From: Dyella_B jejuensis
GTDB taxonomy: Bacteria; Pseudomonadota; Gammaproteobacteria; Xanthomonadales; Rhodanobacteraceae
Length of the DNA: 64,000 nucleotides
Assembly (NCBI RefSeq): GCF_044904675.1
Contig: NZ_JADIKJ010000007.1
Span: forward strand, 77,398-141,397
Direction of reading: 5' to 3'
Shown here piece after piece: positions 1-9,414 of this stretch (position 1 is the first letter of the stretch; each line of letters begins with the position of its first letter). A model generated the notes under the pieces. It did no database searches. It saw only the letters and a program-made list of their open reading frames with translations, and was not told the DNA's origin. A program made the position numbers and the translations under genes.

Positions 1-813
1 GGCCGTGATGGCCACGTCATGGACCCGCACCATGCGCGCACCACGCTGCACGGCGATCAGTGCGGCCGCTGCCGATCCTGCCGCGCGCCCAGCCGGATCG
101 CTGCGGCCGGTAAGCGTACCGATCATCGACTTGCGCGACAGGCCCACATAGATCCCGCTGCCCAGGTTGGCGAAACGTTCCAGCCGGCGCAGCAGGGTGA
201 GATTGTGTTCGAGGTCCTTACCGAAGCCGAAGCCGGGATCGACCATCACCCGGCGCCGATCGATACCTGCCAGCTCGCAGGCAAACAGTCGATCGGTGAG
301 GAAACGGTGTACGTCGCCGACCACATCGTCGTAGTGCGGGGCTTGCTGCATGGTGCGCGGCTCGCCTTGCATGTGCATCAGGCACACCGGCACGCGCAGC
401 TCGGCGGCCGCGTCCAGGGCGCCCTCGCGACGCAGGGCGTAGATATCGTTGATCATGCCGGCGCCCGCGGCGACCGCAGCGCGCATCACTTCCGGTTTGG
501 AGGTGTCCACCGCAATCGGCAGCGAGGTGCGCGCGACCAGTTGCTCGATCACCGGGATGACCCGCTGCAATTCTTCGTCAACGGAAATATCGGCCGCGCC
601 TGGACGGGTGGATTCGCCACCGACGTCGAGCATGTCCGCCCCCTCTTCCACCAGACGCAGGCCGTGTTCCACGGCGGCGGCCGCATCGGCGAAGTGTCCG
701 CCATCGGAAAACGAATCGGGGGTGACGTTAAGGATGCCCACCACGCGCGGTCGATCCAGCGTCAACGAGCGGCCGTTGCAATCAAGTACCGTGGCGAACG
801 GATCCGTGGACAT
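1..813 (-). CDS. folP: dihydropteroate synthase, 3' end cut by window edge
   Basis: Joins p-aminobenzoate to the pterin pyrophosphate to make dihydropteroate in folate synthesis (cytoplasm). The minus-strand frame from the ATG at 813 stays open to base 1 (271 codons). It carries the family landmarks: VGILNVTPDSFSDGG near the N-terminus, then GGESTRPGA, DTSKPEVM, INDI, MHMQG, DPGFGFGK and GLSRKSMIG. FolP proteins are usually 270-285 residues, so only a few C-terminal residues should be missing. It lies 3 bp downstream of orn on the same strand, so the two are probably cotranscribed. In other bacteria folP often precedes glmM, but that side is outside the window. Confidence 0.96.
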   Translation of the reverse strand, partial: MSTDPFATVLDCNGRSLTLDRPRVVGILNVTPDSFSDGGHFADAAAAVEHGLRLVEEGADMLDVGGESTRPGAADISVDEELQRVIPVIEQLVARTSLPIAVDTSKPEVMRAAVAAGAGMINDIYALRREGALDAAAELRVPVCLMHMQGEPRTMQQAPHYDDVVGDVHRFLTDRLFACELAGIDRRRVMVDPGFGFGKDLEHNLTLLRRLERFANLGSGIYVGLSRKSMIGTLTGRSDPAGRAAGSAAAALIAVQRGARMVRVHDVAITA

Positions 814-816
814 GGC

Positions 817-1377
817 TTACTCCGCGCCGCCCAGCGGCCCCATGAACTGGCGGTAGTAGCGCAATTCATCGATCGAATCGCGGATGTCCGAAAGCGCGGT
901 ATGCGCCGATTCCTTGCTGAAGCCGCGGGCAACCTGCGGCGCCCAGCGCCTGGCCAGCTCCTTCAACGTGGACACATCGAGATTGCGGTAATGGAAGAAG
1001 CGCTCCAGCAGCGGCATCTGCCGGTGCAGGAAGCGACGGTCCTGGCAGATGGAATTGCCGCACATCGGCGATTTGCCGGGGACGACCCACGCGCGGAGGT
1101 AGGCCAGCGTAGCCTGCTCTGCATCGGCATGCGCCACATTGGACTGGATTACCTGGTCCCACAGCCCGGAGCGGCGGTGCTGGTTGCGGTTCCAGGTGTC
1201 CATCGCTTCCAGCCGCTGTATGTCATGCCGTAGCGCGAACACCGGCCCTTCGGCCAGGATGACCAGGTCCTTGTTGGTAACGATGGTCGCGATTTCCAGG
1301 ATTGAATCGTTATCCGTATCCAGACCCGTCATTTCCAGGTCGATCCAGATCAGATTGTCTTCATTGGCTTGGCTCAT
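817..1377 (-). CDS. orn: oligoribonuclease
   Basis: A 3'-5' exoribonuclease that degrades 2-5 nt RNAs, and pGpG in cyclic-di-GMP turnover. The 186-residue protein shows the DEDDh catalytic set: D13 and E15 in DLEMTGL, D113 in CQDRRF, and H159 and D164 in HTALSDIRDS. The ATG at 1377 gives the family's usual length (about 180 residues) and begins MSQANEDNLIWIDLEMTG. A longer frame to 1434 exists, but its extra 19 residues do not look like Orn. It is followed by folP. Confidence 0.97.
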   Translation of the reverse strand: MSQANEDNLIWIDLEMTGLDTDNDSILEIATIVTNKDLVILAEGPVFALRHDIQRLEAMDTWNRNQHRRSGLWDQVIQSNVAHADAEQATLAYLRAWVVPGKSPMCGNSICQDRRFLHRQMPLLERFFHYRNLDVSTLKELARRWAPQVARGFSKESAHTALSDIRDSIDELRYYRQFMGPLGGAE

Positions 1378-1578
1378 GCGCCCTCCTGCCGCGCAGTCTA
1401 GCTTTGGTTGGGGTGAATAGTGAATCAGCGGCAAGGGATGGCGAAGCGCCAGCCGACGGTGGCGAGCGCATCGCCAGCACGCAATGGCTGTTGCACGTGG
1501 CGCACCGGAAGCCGGCCGCGCCGCGCTTCGCTCGTTACTATTGCCCCTTCATGATTTGCGATTCCCTACACTGGTCCC

Positions 1579-3024
1579 ATGCATACCCTTCTCTGGCACG
1601 ACTATGAAACGCTGGGCATCGATACGCGGCGGGACCGTCCGGTCCAGTTCGCCGGCATCCGTACCACCTTGGAGCTGGAAATCATCGATGAGCCGGTGAT
1701 GTTCTACGCCAAACCGCCGACCGACATGCCGCCCAGTCCGGAATCCTGCCTGATTACCGGCATCCTTCCGCAGCAGGCCGAGCGCGAAGGGCTTATCGAA
1801 GCGGAATTCGCCGCGCGCGTGCACGAACAATTGGCCGCGCCGGGCACCTGCGGGGTGGGCTACAACTCGCTGCGTTTCGACGACGAATTCACGCGCCAGC
1901 TGTTGTACCGCAATTTCTTCGAGCCCTATGCGCGCGAATGGGAGAACGGCAATTCGCGCTGGGACCTGATCGATCTGGTGCGCATGTGCCACGCGCTGCG
2001 CCCCGAAGGCATCGTGTGGCCCACGCGCGAGGATGGCACGCCCAGTTTCAAGCTCGAACACCTGGCCAGCGCCAATCACCTGCAGCAGGAGCGCGCGCAC
2101 GATGCGCTCTCCGATGTGCATGCACTGATCGATCTGGCCCGCCTGATCCGCGTGCGCCAACCGCGATTGTGGGATTGGCACTATGCGCTGCGCCGCAAGC
2201 AGCGCGCGTTCGAACTCCTGGACGTTGTGCAGATGACGCCGCTGGTGCACGTATCCTCGCGCTACCCGGCCAGCCGCTGCTGCCTGGCAGTGATCGTGCC
2301 GTTGGCAATACATCCCAGCCGTCCCGGCGAAATCATCGTCTACGACCTGGCCCGGCATCCGGCGGACCTTCTTGCCCTGGAGGCCGAGGAAATCGCCGAC
2401 CGCATGTTTACCGCGCGCGCGGATCTGCCCGAAGGCGTGGAGCGCGTTCCATTGCGCACCGTGCATGCCAATCGCTCGCCCGCGCTGGCGCCGTTGTCGG
2501 TACTGAAGGGCGTCGATATGCAACGGCTGCAACTGGACCTCGACAGTTGCCTTGCACACGCCGACCTGTTGCGCGCCGCCACCGGGTTGGGCGACAAGTT
2601 GCGCCGTATTTTCCAGCAAGCGGCCGAGCTGCCGCCGCCGGAAGATCCCGAGCTTGCGCTGTATAGCGGGTTCCTGCCGGATGCCGACAAACGCCTGCTG
2701 CGCGAAGTGCGTGCCACGCCGCCCGAACAATTGAGCCAACGCAGCTTCGCATTTCGCGATTCGCGCTACGCCGAACTGCTGTTCCGCTATCGCGCCCGCA
2801 ACTGGCCGGAAACGCTGGCGCCGGACGAACGCGAACGCTGGGAAGCCTTCCGCACCGGGCGTCTTACGCGGTCCACGCCGCTCACCACGCTGACGCTTGC
2901 CGATTACTTCGCCAAGCTGACGCTATTGCGCAACGAACCGTCGGCAAGCGATAAATTCGCCCTGCTCGATCAACTGCAAGCCTGGGGCGACCGACTCGCC
3001 GCCGAGGCTGGCCTCCTGGCCTGA
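1579..3024 (+). CDS. sbcB: exodeoxyribonuclease I
   Basis: A 3'-5' single-strand DNA exonuclease used in recombination and mismatch repair. The 481-residue product matches the family length. The N-terminal exonuclease domain has HDYETLGID (first acidic motif), a central NSLRFDDEF segment and HDALSDVHALIDLA (the H..D motif) near residue 175. The SH3-like and C-terminal helical domains follow, ending DKFALLDQLQAWGDRL. No strong ribosome binding site precedes the ATG, but no other start fits the family better. A DUF2461 gene follows 17 bp downstream. Confidence 0.96.
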   Translation: MHTLLWHDYETLGIDTRRDRPVQFAGIRTTLELEIIDEPVMFYAKPPTDMPPSPESCLITGILPQQAEREGLIEAEFAARVHEQLAAPGTCGVGYNSLRFDDEFTRQLLYRNFFEPYAREWENGNSRWDLIDLVRMCHALRPEGIVWPTREDGTPSFKLEHLASANHLQQERAHDALSDVHALIDLARLIRVRQPRLWDWHYALRRKQRAFELLDVVQMTPLVHVSSRYPASRCCLAVIVPLAIHPSRPGEIIVYDLARHPADLLALEAEEIADRMFTARADLPEGVERVPLRTVHANRSPALAPLSVLKGVDMQRLQLDLDSCLAHADLLRAATGLGDKLRRIFQQAAELPPPEDPELALYSGFLPDADKRLLREVRATPPEQLSQRSFAFRDSRYAELLFRYRARNWPETLAPDERERWEAFRTGRLTRSTPLTTLTLADYFAKLTLLRNEPSASDKFALLDQLQAWGDRLAAEAGLLA

Positions 3025-3041
3025 CTGGACAATCCGACGCT

Positions 3042-3728
3042 ATGCCCCGCTCCTATTTCTCACCCGCCACCTTCCGTTTCCTGAAAGCCCTGGCCCGCAA
3101 CAACCATCGCGAATGGTTCCTGGCGCACAAAGCCGACTACGAACGAGACGTGCGCGATCCCTTCCTGCAGTTGATCACCGACTTGCAGGCGCCGTTGGCA
3201 AAGATCAGCAAGCACTACCGTGCCGATCCACGCAAGAACGGCGGCTCGCTGTTCCGCATCTATCGCGACACGCGCTTTTCCGGCGACAAGGAACCGTACA
3301 AGCCCTGGGCCAGTGCGCGTTTTTTCCACGAGCGCCGCCATGAAATTCCCGCGCCATCGTTTTACGTGCATATCCAGCCCGGCGATTGCTTCGTCGGCGG
3401 CGGCATGTGGCATCCCGAGCCGGATGCGTTGAAGCGCATCCGTGCGTTCCTGGCGGACAATCCGGCCGCCTGGAAACGCGCCACGCAATCCAAAACGTTC
3501 CGCGCGCATTTCGCGTTCTGGGGCGAATCGCTGACGCGGCCGCCACGGGGCTTCGATCCAGGTCACGAACTGATCGAGGACCTCAAGCGCAAGGATTTCG
3601 CGGCGGGCGAAGGCTTCGAGGAAGCGCTGGCCTGCTCCGCGGAGTTGCTGCCGTACATGGTGGAAAGCTACAAGCGGATTACACCGATGATTGATTATTT
3701 GTGTGCGGCGCAGGAGCTGGATTTCTAA
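3042..3728 (+). CDS. DUF2461 family protein
   Basis: A 228-residue protein of the DUF2461/TIGR02453 family, whose biochemical role is unknown. Family hallmarks are FLKALARNNHREWFLAHK near the start, then RIYRDTRFSGDKEPYK (residues about 70-85), FYVHIQPGDCFVGGGMWHP, and a C-terminal LLPYMVESYKRITPMIDYL. No signal peptide or membrane segment is visible. It follows sbcB by 17 bp and is probably cotranscribed with it. Confidence refers to family membership, not function. Confidence 0.9.
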   Translation: MPRSYFSPATFRFLKALARNNHREWFLAHKADYERDVRDPFLQLITDLQAPLAKISKHYRADPRKNGGSLFRIYRDTRFSGDKEPYKPWASARFFHERRHEIPAPSFYVHIQPGDCFVGGGMWHPEPDALKRIRAFLADNPAAWKRATQSKTFRAHFAFWGESLTRPPRGFDPGHELIEDLKRKDFAAGEGFEEALACSAELLPYMVESYKRITPMIDYLCAAQELDF

Positions 3729-3837
3729 TGGCTCGTTGTTTGGCCTCTCATGCCGGGGAGAGGATCGAGACGGTTACATCGCTAGCGTTGCCGTGTCATC
3801 GCATGATGCTTTGAACAAACTTGGCGGCAAGGTTGGC

Positions 3838-3872
3838 CCCTCACCCCAGCCCTCTCCCGCAGGGGAGAGGGC
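3838..3872. repeat. REP-like palindromic repeat
   Basis: A stem CCCTCTCCC (3850-3858) pairs with GGGAGAGGG (3863-3871) over a four-base loop, preceded by CCCCTCACCCCAGC. This sequence type recurs as an extragenic palindrome in many high-GC gammaproteobacteria (family knowledge). It sits between the convergent DUF2461 and lysS genes, where it could also act as a bidirectional 3' end. There is no T-run. Confidence 0.6.
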
Positions 3873-3880
3873 GCAGAGCG

Positions 3881-5401
<1,521 letters not shown>

Positions 5402-5499
5402 GGAGATTCCAATGGCTGACGACATGCGTGTCGACGGCCGAACGCTTCTTTATGTATCGCTTGATTGCCAAATGGGATCACTGCCTGGGGCAGCGCTCG

Positions 5500-5793
5500 T
5501 CAATCGCCCTTGTGAAATACCTGCTTGACCGCGTGCGTGGTTGCGTTCCAACCTGCATGCGCGCCGCGCGCAATACCGTGGCCTGCCTGTTTCGCACCCT
5601 GCCCTATCGACCTGCCGACCTGTGCGGTCGCGTGCCCCACGTCGCGGGCGCCATGGCCGATATCGTGCCCGACCGCTTTCGTATCCTGCCCGATAGCCTG
5701 GCCGAGACCGGCAGCCTGGGCATTTGCCACGAACATGCAACACGCGACCAGTGCGCACCCGCACAGCATTCCGCCCGTCTTCTTGCCGTTCAT
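5500..5793 (-). CDS. small secreted glycine/histidine-repeat protein, unknown function
   Basis: Function not recognised. The 97-residue product starts MNGKKTGGMLCG and has a clear signal peptide ending near NAQA (about residue 28). The mature part is a quasi-repeat with glycines every three to seven residues (GHDIGHGARDVGHATAQVG, RSIGQGAKQAGHGIARGAH), rich in His, Lys and Ala. This pattern is compatible with a glycine-zipper or amphipathic helix that packs on membranes. A longer frame to 5862 would spoil the signal peptide. It lies between lysS and prfB on the same strand. Confidence 0.7.
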   Translation of the reverse strand: MNGKKTGGMLCGCALVACCMFVANAQAAGLGQAIGQDTKAVGHDIGHGARDVGHATAQVGRSIGQGAKQAGHGIARGAHAGWNATTHAVKQVFHKGD

Positions 5794-5833
5794 GCCGCGG
5801 CTCCCCGGTCGAAGGTCAGGCCATATCCACCGG

Positions 5834-6959
5834 TCATGCATCGACACGCCTGGCGCCGGCATCCAGGCCGGATTTCAGGCTTGCTTCCACGAATTCATCC
5901 AGGTCGCCGTCCAGCACTTTTTGCGTATCCGTGCGCTCGATGCCGGTACGCAGGTCCTTGATGCGGCTCTGGTCGAGCACGTAGTTGCGGATCTGGCTAC
6001 CCCAGCCGATATCGGACTTGGACGCTTCCAGCGCATCTTTCTCGGCATTGCGCTTCTGCATCTCCAGTTCGTACAGCTTCGCGGCGAGCATCTTCATCGC
6101 GCGATCGCGGTTGGCATGCTGGCTGCGTTCGGTCTGGCAGGCGACGACCACGCCGGTGGGCACATGCGTGATACGCACGGCCGATTCGGTCTTGTTGACG
6201 TGCTGGCCGCCGGCGCCGGACGAACGGTAGACGTCGGTCTTGAGGTCGGCCGGGTTGATGTCGATGTCGATATCGTCGTCGACTTCCGGCGCCACGAACA
6301 CCGACGTGAAACTGGTATGGCGGCGGTTGTCCGAATCGAACGGGCTCTTGCGCACCAGGCGGTGTACCCCGATCTCGGTCTTCAGCCAACCGTAGGCGTA
6401 ATCGCCTTCCACGCGAAAGGTGGCGGATTTGATGCCGGCCACTTCGCCCGCGCTCACTTCCATCAGCTCGGTTTTCCAGCCGCGCCATTCGCACCAGCGC
6501 AAGTACATGCGCAGCAGCATTTCCGCCCAATCCTGCGCCTCGGTACCGCCGGCGCCGGCCTGGATGTCGACGAAGGCGTTGGCCGCATCCATCTTGCCGG
6601 AGAACATGCGCTGGAATTCCAGCTTGCCGATTTCCGCTTCGAGCCGGGCGACATCGTCGACTACGGATTGCACCGTGGCTTCATCGCCGTCGGCGGCGGC
6701 CATTTCCAGCAGCTCGCCGGCATCGGCCAGGCCCGAGGTAATGCGGTCGATACCGCTGACAATGGTGTCGAGACGGGCGCGCTCGCGGCCCAGTTCCTGC
6801 GCGCGCGGCGGATCATCCCACACGGTGGGACTTTCCAGTTCGCGGCTTACTTCCTCCAGGCGCTCGCGCTTGGTGGCGTAGTCAAAGATACCCCCTAAGC
6901 GACTCGATGCGGGCCTTGAGGTCCGCGATCTGCGCAAGGATCGGATTGGTTTCGATCAT
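5834..6959 (-). CDS. prfB: peptide chain release factor 2, with programmed +1 frameshift
   Basis: Recognises UAA and UGA stop codons and triggers peptide release. Translation starts at the ATG at 6959, runs 25 codons (MIETNPILAQIADLKARIES then LRGYL), meets an in-frame TGA (6884-6882), and continues in the +1 frame from GAC at 6883-6881. The joined product is 374 residues. It carries the anticodon-like SPF tripeptide at 205-207 and the catalytic GGQ at 250-252, the same positions as in E. coli RF2. The first 25 codons are not a separate gene, and the main frame has no convincing start of its own. Confidence 0.97.
6881..6896 (-). promoter_or_regulatory. prfB autoregulatory frameshift signal
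   Basis: On the minus strand the sequence reads AGGGGG TAT CTT TGA C. A Shine-Dalgarno-like AGGGGG lies just before the slippery CTT codon and the weak stop TGA-C. This is the classic RF2 signal: when RF2 is scarce, TGA is read slowly and the ribosome slips +1 to make full-length RF2. Confidence 0.95.
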
Positions 6960-7230
6960 GTGGAATGAACCTGGGATGGCGACGCCCATGCGGACGCGAA
7001 TCAAACGGTTATCCTAGCAAACCGCCCGCGCTGACGCCTAGACGACCAACGCGGCCTCGCTGCGAAATGCCCTGGGTGCAGCCTCCGCGGCCTTCGGCAG
7101 AGGCGGTTCCGGCTCCCGCCTCCGAGCGATATCGCCTCGAGATTGATCGCCTGGGCGGCGGAAAGCCGCCCATGGCTCGCCAACGTCTTTCGCATGCCCA
7201 GTCGCTTGAAAAAGCGTGCTGCTTGAGAAG

Positions 7231-8907
7231 TTACTGCTGGAGCGCCAACGCATGCGTGTGCACGTCCCGCACCGCGCGCCCCGATGGATCGGCCATGGTC
7301 GCAAAGGCCGGATCCCATGCCAGTGCCGCCGGCGATGAGCAGGCAATGGATTTTCCGCCGGGCACCGTCGCGGCGCAGGCTTCGCCTGGGAAATGCTTTT
7401 CGAAGATGCGGCGATACAGATAAGCCTCCTTGGTCGCGGGCGTGTTGAACGGATAGCGTGCCGCCGCGGCGGCAAATTCGCGATCGCTGACTGCTTGTTC
7501 CGCATGCGCTTTCAAGCCGTCGATCCAGCCGTAGCCCACGCCGTCGCTGAACTGTTCTTTCTGCCGCCACAGGATCGATTCCGGCAGCGCGCCATCGAAG
7601 GCTTCGCGCAGCACCGCTTTTTCGATCCGTCCCTTGCCGGCCATCTTGTGTGCGGCATCCATGCCCATGGCCACGTCCATGAATTCCAGATCGAGAAAGG
7701 GCACGCGCGCCTCCACGCCCCAGGCCATCATCGATTTGTTGGCGCGCAGGCAATCGTAACTATGCAAAGCGTCGAGCTTGCGCACGGTTTCCTCGTGGAA
7801 GGCTTCCGCCGAGGGCGCCTTGTGAAAGTACAGGTAGCCGCCGAAGATTTCGTCCGAACCTTCGCCGGACAGCACCATCTTTACGCCCATCGCCTTGATG
7901 CGGCGCGCCAGCAAGTACATCGGCGTGGACGCGCGGATGGTGGTGACATCGTAGGTTTCGATATGGCGGATCACTTCCGGCAAGGCGTCCAATCCCTCCC
8001 AGAACGTGTAGACGAAGCCATGGTGCACCGTGCCTAGCGCATCGGCTGCCACTTTCGCGGCGACCAGGTCAGGCGATCCTTCCAGGCCGATGGCAAAGGA
8101 ATGCAGGCGCGGCCACCAGGCTTCACTGCGGTCGTCGTCTTCCACGCGCTCGCGCGCAAAGCGCGCCGCGCAGGCGGCGACCAACGAGGAATCCAGGCCC
8201 CCCGACAGCAATACGCCGTAGGGCACGTCGGTCATCAATTGGCGATGCACGGCCTGTTCGAAGGCTTCACGCAATCGGCCAGCTCCGGGCGCGCGGCCCT
8301 TGGTCATTGCGTAGTCGCGCCAGGGCCGGCTGTAGTAGCGCCGCAATTCGCCGCTGGCGCTGTCGTACACATGGCCGGGCGGAAATGGCGCGACGTCTGC
8401 GCAAACACTGCAAAGCGCCTTCATTTCCGATGCCACGCACAGTCGTCCCTGCGTATCGTGGCCCCAATATAGCGGGCATACGCCAAGCGGATCGCGCGCG
8501 ATCAGGTAACGCTGCGTATCGCCATCCCATAGGGCGAACGCGAAGATGCCGTTGAGCCGGTCGAGGAAATCCGCGCCGTACTCGCGATACAACGCATTGA
8601 TCACTTCGCAGTCCGAACCCGTAGTGAAGTCGTAGGCGCTTGCCGCACGCAGTTCGCGATGGTTGTAGATCTCGCCGTTAACCGCCAGCGCCAGGGATCC
8701 ATCGCGAGAGCGCAGCGGCTGCGCGCCACTGGCCGGATCGACGATCGCCAGGCGCTCGTGCACCAGGATCACTCCTGCATCGACGAACACGCCGCTCCAG
8801 TCCGGCCCGCGATGACGCTGGCGCTGCGATAGTTCCAACGCCAGCAGGCGCAAGGCGGCGAGGTCGTCGCCCGGCTGCAGGTCGAACATTCCGAAAATGG
8901 CACACAT
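7231..8907 (-). CDS. asnB: asparagine synthetase B, glutamine-hydrolysing
   Basis: Makes asparagine from aspartate, ATP and glutamine. The 558-residue protein begins MCAIFGMFD, so Cys2 is the glutaminase nucleophile; this fixes the start at 8907 although the frame extends upstream. The N-terminal Ntn-glutaminase domain includes RGPDWSG, HERLAIVDP and VNGEIYNH. The synthetase domain carries the PP-loop SGGLDSS, then SGEGSDEIFGGY and EARVPFLDLEFM. An AAGGA ribosome binding site (8916-8920) precedes the start. Upstream is an asparagine-rich leader frame and a terminator, so expression is probably attenuated. It is alone on its transcript. Confidence 0.97.
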   Translation of the reverse strand: MCAIFGMFDLQPGDDLAALRLLALELSQRQRHRGPDWSGVFVDAGVILVHERLAIVDPASGAQPLRSRDGSLALAVNGEIYNHRELRAASAYDFTTGSDCEVINALYREYGADFLDRLNGIFAFALWDGDTQRYLIARDPLGVCPLYWGHDTQGRLCVASEMKALCSVCADVAPFPPGHVYDSASGELRRYYSRPWRDYAMTKGRAPGAGRLREAFEQAVHRQLMTDVPYGVLLSGGLDSSLVAACAARFARERVEDDDRSEAWWPRLHSFAIGLEGSPDLVAAKVAADALGTVHHGFVYTFWEGLDALPEVIRHIETYDVTTIRASTPMYLLARRIKAMGVKMVLSGEGSDEIFGGYLYFHKAPSAEAFHEETVRKLDALHSYDCLRANKSMMAWGVEARVPFLDLEFMDVAMGMDAAHKMAGKGRIEKAVLREAFDGALPESILWRQKEQFSDGVGYGWIDGLKAHAEQAVSDREFAAAAARYPFNTPATKEAYLYRRIFEKHFPGEACAATVPGGKSIACSSPAALAWDPAFATMADPSGRAVRDVHTHALALQQ

Positions 8908-8941
8908 GCTGGATTTCCTTGTAGTCGATGATTCAGACGGC

Positions 8942-8976
8942 AAAAACAAAAGGGCCCGCACTTGGCGGGCCCTTTT
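8942..8976 (-). terminator. intrinsic terminator/attenuator in the asnB leader
   Basis: On the minus strand a perfect 12-bp stem (AAAAGGGCCCGC with GCGGGCCCTTTT; plus-strand arms 8948-8959 and 8965-8976) closes a five-base loop and runs into a T-rich tract TTTTGTTTTT. It lies between the leader frame stop and the asnB ribosome binding site. It would therefore stop transcription before asnB unless prevented. Confidence 0.9.
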
Positions 8977-9018
8977 GCGTGTGTAGGTTTGTTGCTTTCG
9001 TCTACACGCCGGCCCACC
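8964..9018 (-). promoter_or_regulatory. possible antiterminator pairing in the asnB leader
   Basis: Minus-strand GGTGGGCC (9018-9011, leader codons 38-40) can pair with GGCCCGCC (8971-8964, the 5' arm of the terminator) as eight base pairs with one G-U. The two structures exclude each other. A ribosome stalled on Asn codons 27-32 would leave this segment free, while one that reaches the stop codon would cover it. The pairing was worked out by hand and no folding energy was computed. Confidence 0.6.
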
Positions 9019-9130
9019 CGCGATTGCAGGTACGGTTATTGGCGTTGTTATTCAGCAGCGTCGCGGCCACGGCAGCGCACGCCGCATAAGCGAGGCGATG
9101 TGCGAGAGAAAGGGTGGCAGGCACGTTCAT
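9002..9130 (-). CDS. asparagine-rich leader peptide of asnB
   Basis: A 42-codon frame, ATG at 9130 to TAG at 9004-9002. It reads MNVPATLSLAHRLAYAACAA, then VAATLLNNNANNRTCNRGWAGV. Seven residues are Asn (2, 27, 28, 29, 31, 32, 36), with six of the ten codons 27-36. Such a run just before a terminator is the signature of ribosome-mediated attenuation leaders, as in his, trp, thr and phe operons. The likely role is to sense charged tRNA-Asn; the peptide itself probably has no function. No Shine-Dalgarno sequence precedes the ATG, and the mRNA may be leaderless. Confidence 0.75.
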   Translation of the reverse strand: MNVPATLSLAHRLAYAACAAVAATLLNNNANNRTCNRGWAGV

Positions 9131-9136
9131 GGTTTG

Positions 9137-9165
9137 AATAGATCACAGGCCGTTGCCCGGCGCAA
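9137..9165 (-). promoter_or_regulatory. possible sigma-70 promoter of the asnB leader
   Basis: Minus-strand TTGCGC (9165-9160), a 17-bp spacer, and TCTATT (9142-9137). Both boxes are partial matches to TTGACA and TATAAT. Transcription would start at or next to the leader ATG, giving a leaderless message. This is a weak call based on two boxes and position. Confidence 0.35.
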
Positions 9166-9414
9166 GCGGCATGCATGGCCGGCCGATGGTTGCTGCGGAA
9201 ACCATTGGGGCACTAGCGATAGGTGCGCCACGTCGCAACTTGCTCATCCGGCCATGGCATTTCACATTGTCTTAGCCTGGAGGTTGCTCTGATTTCGCCG
9301 GTCCCGCCCATGTGAGTACGTCCGGGATCGTGGGGACACAAGTCGTAGCAGCACGAATACATGGCATCGCCTGTAGGCCCGTGCATGTGGGCCGCCGTTC
9401 AAAAGGAGCGAACG

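Noticed and set aside
7153..7171. Hairpin GGGCGGC/GCCGCCC after asnB as a terminator
   Set aside because: The stem is perfect but no T-run follows on either strand, so a terminator call is not supported.
9361..9414. An N-terminal extension of the DcaP-like porin
   Set aside because: It would bury the signal peptide; the ribosome binding site lies directly before 9415.
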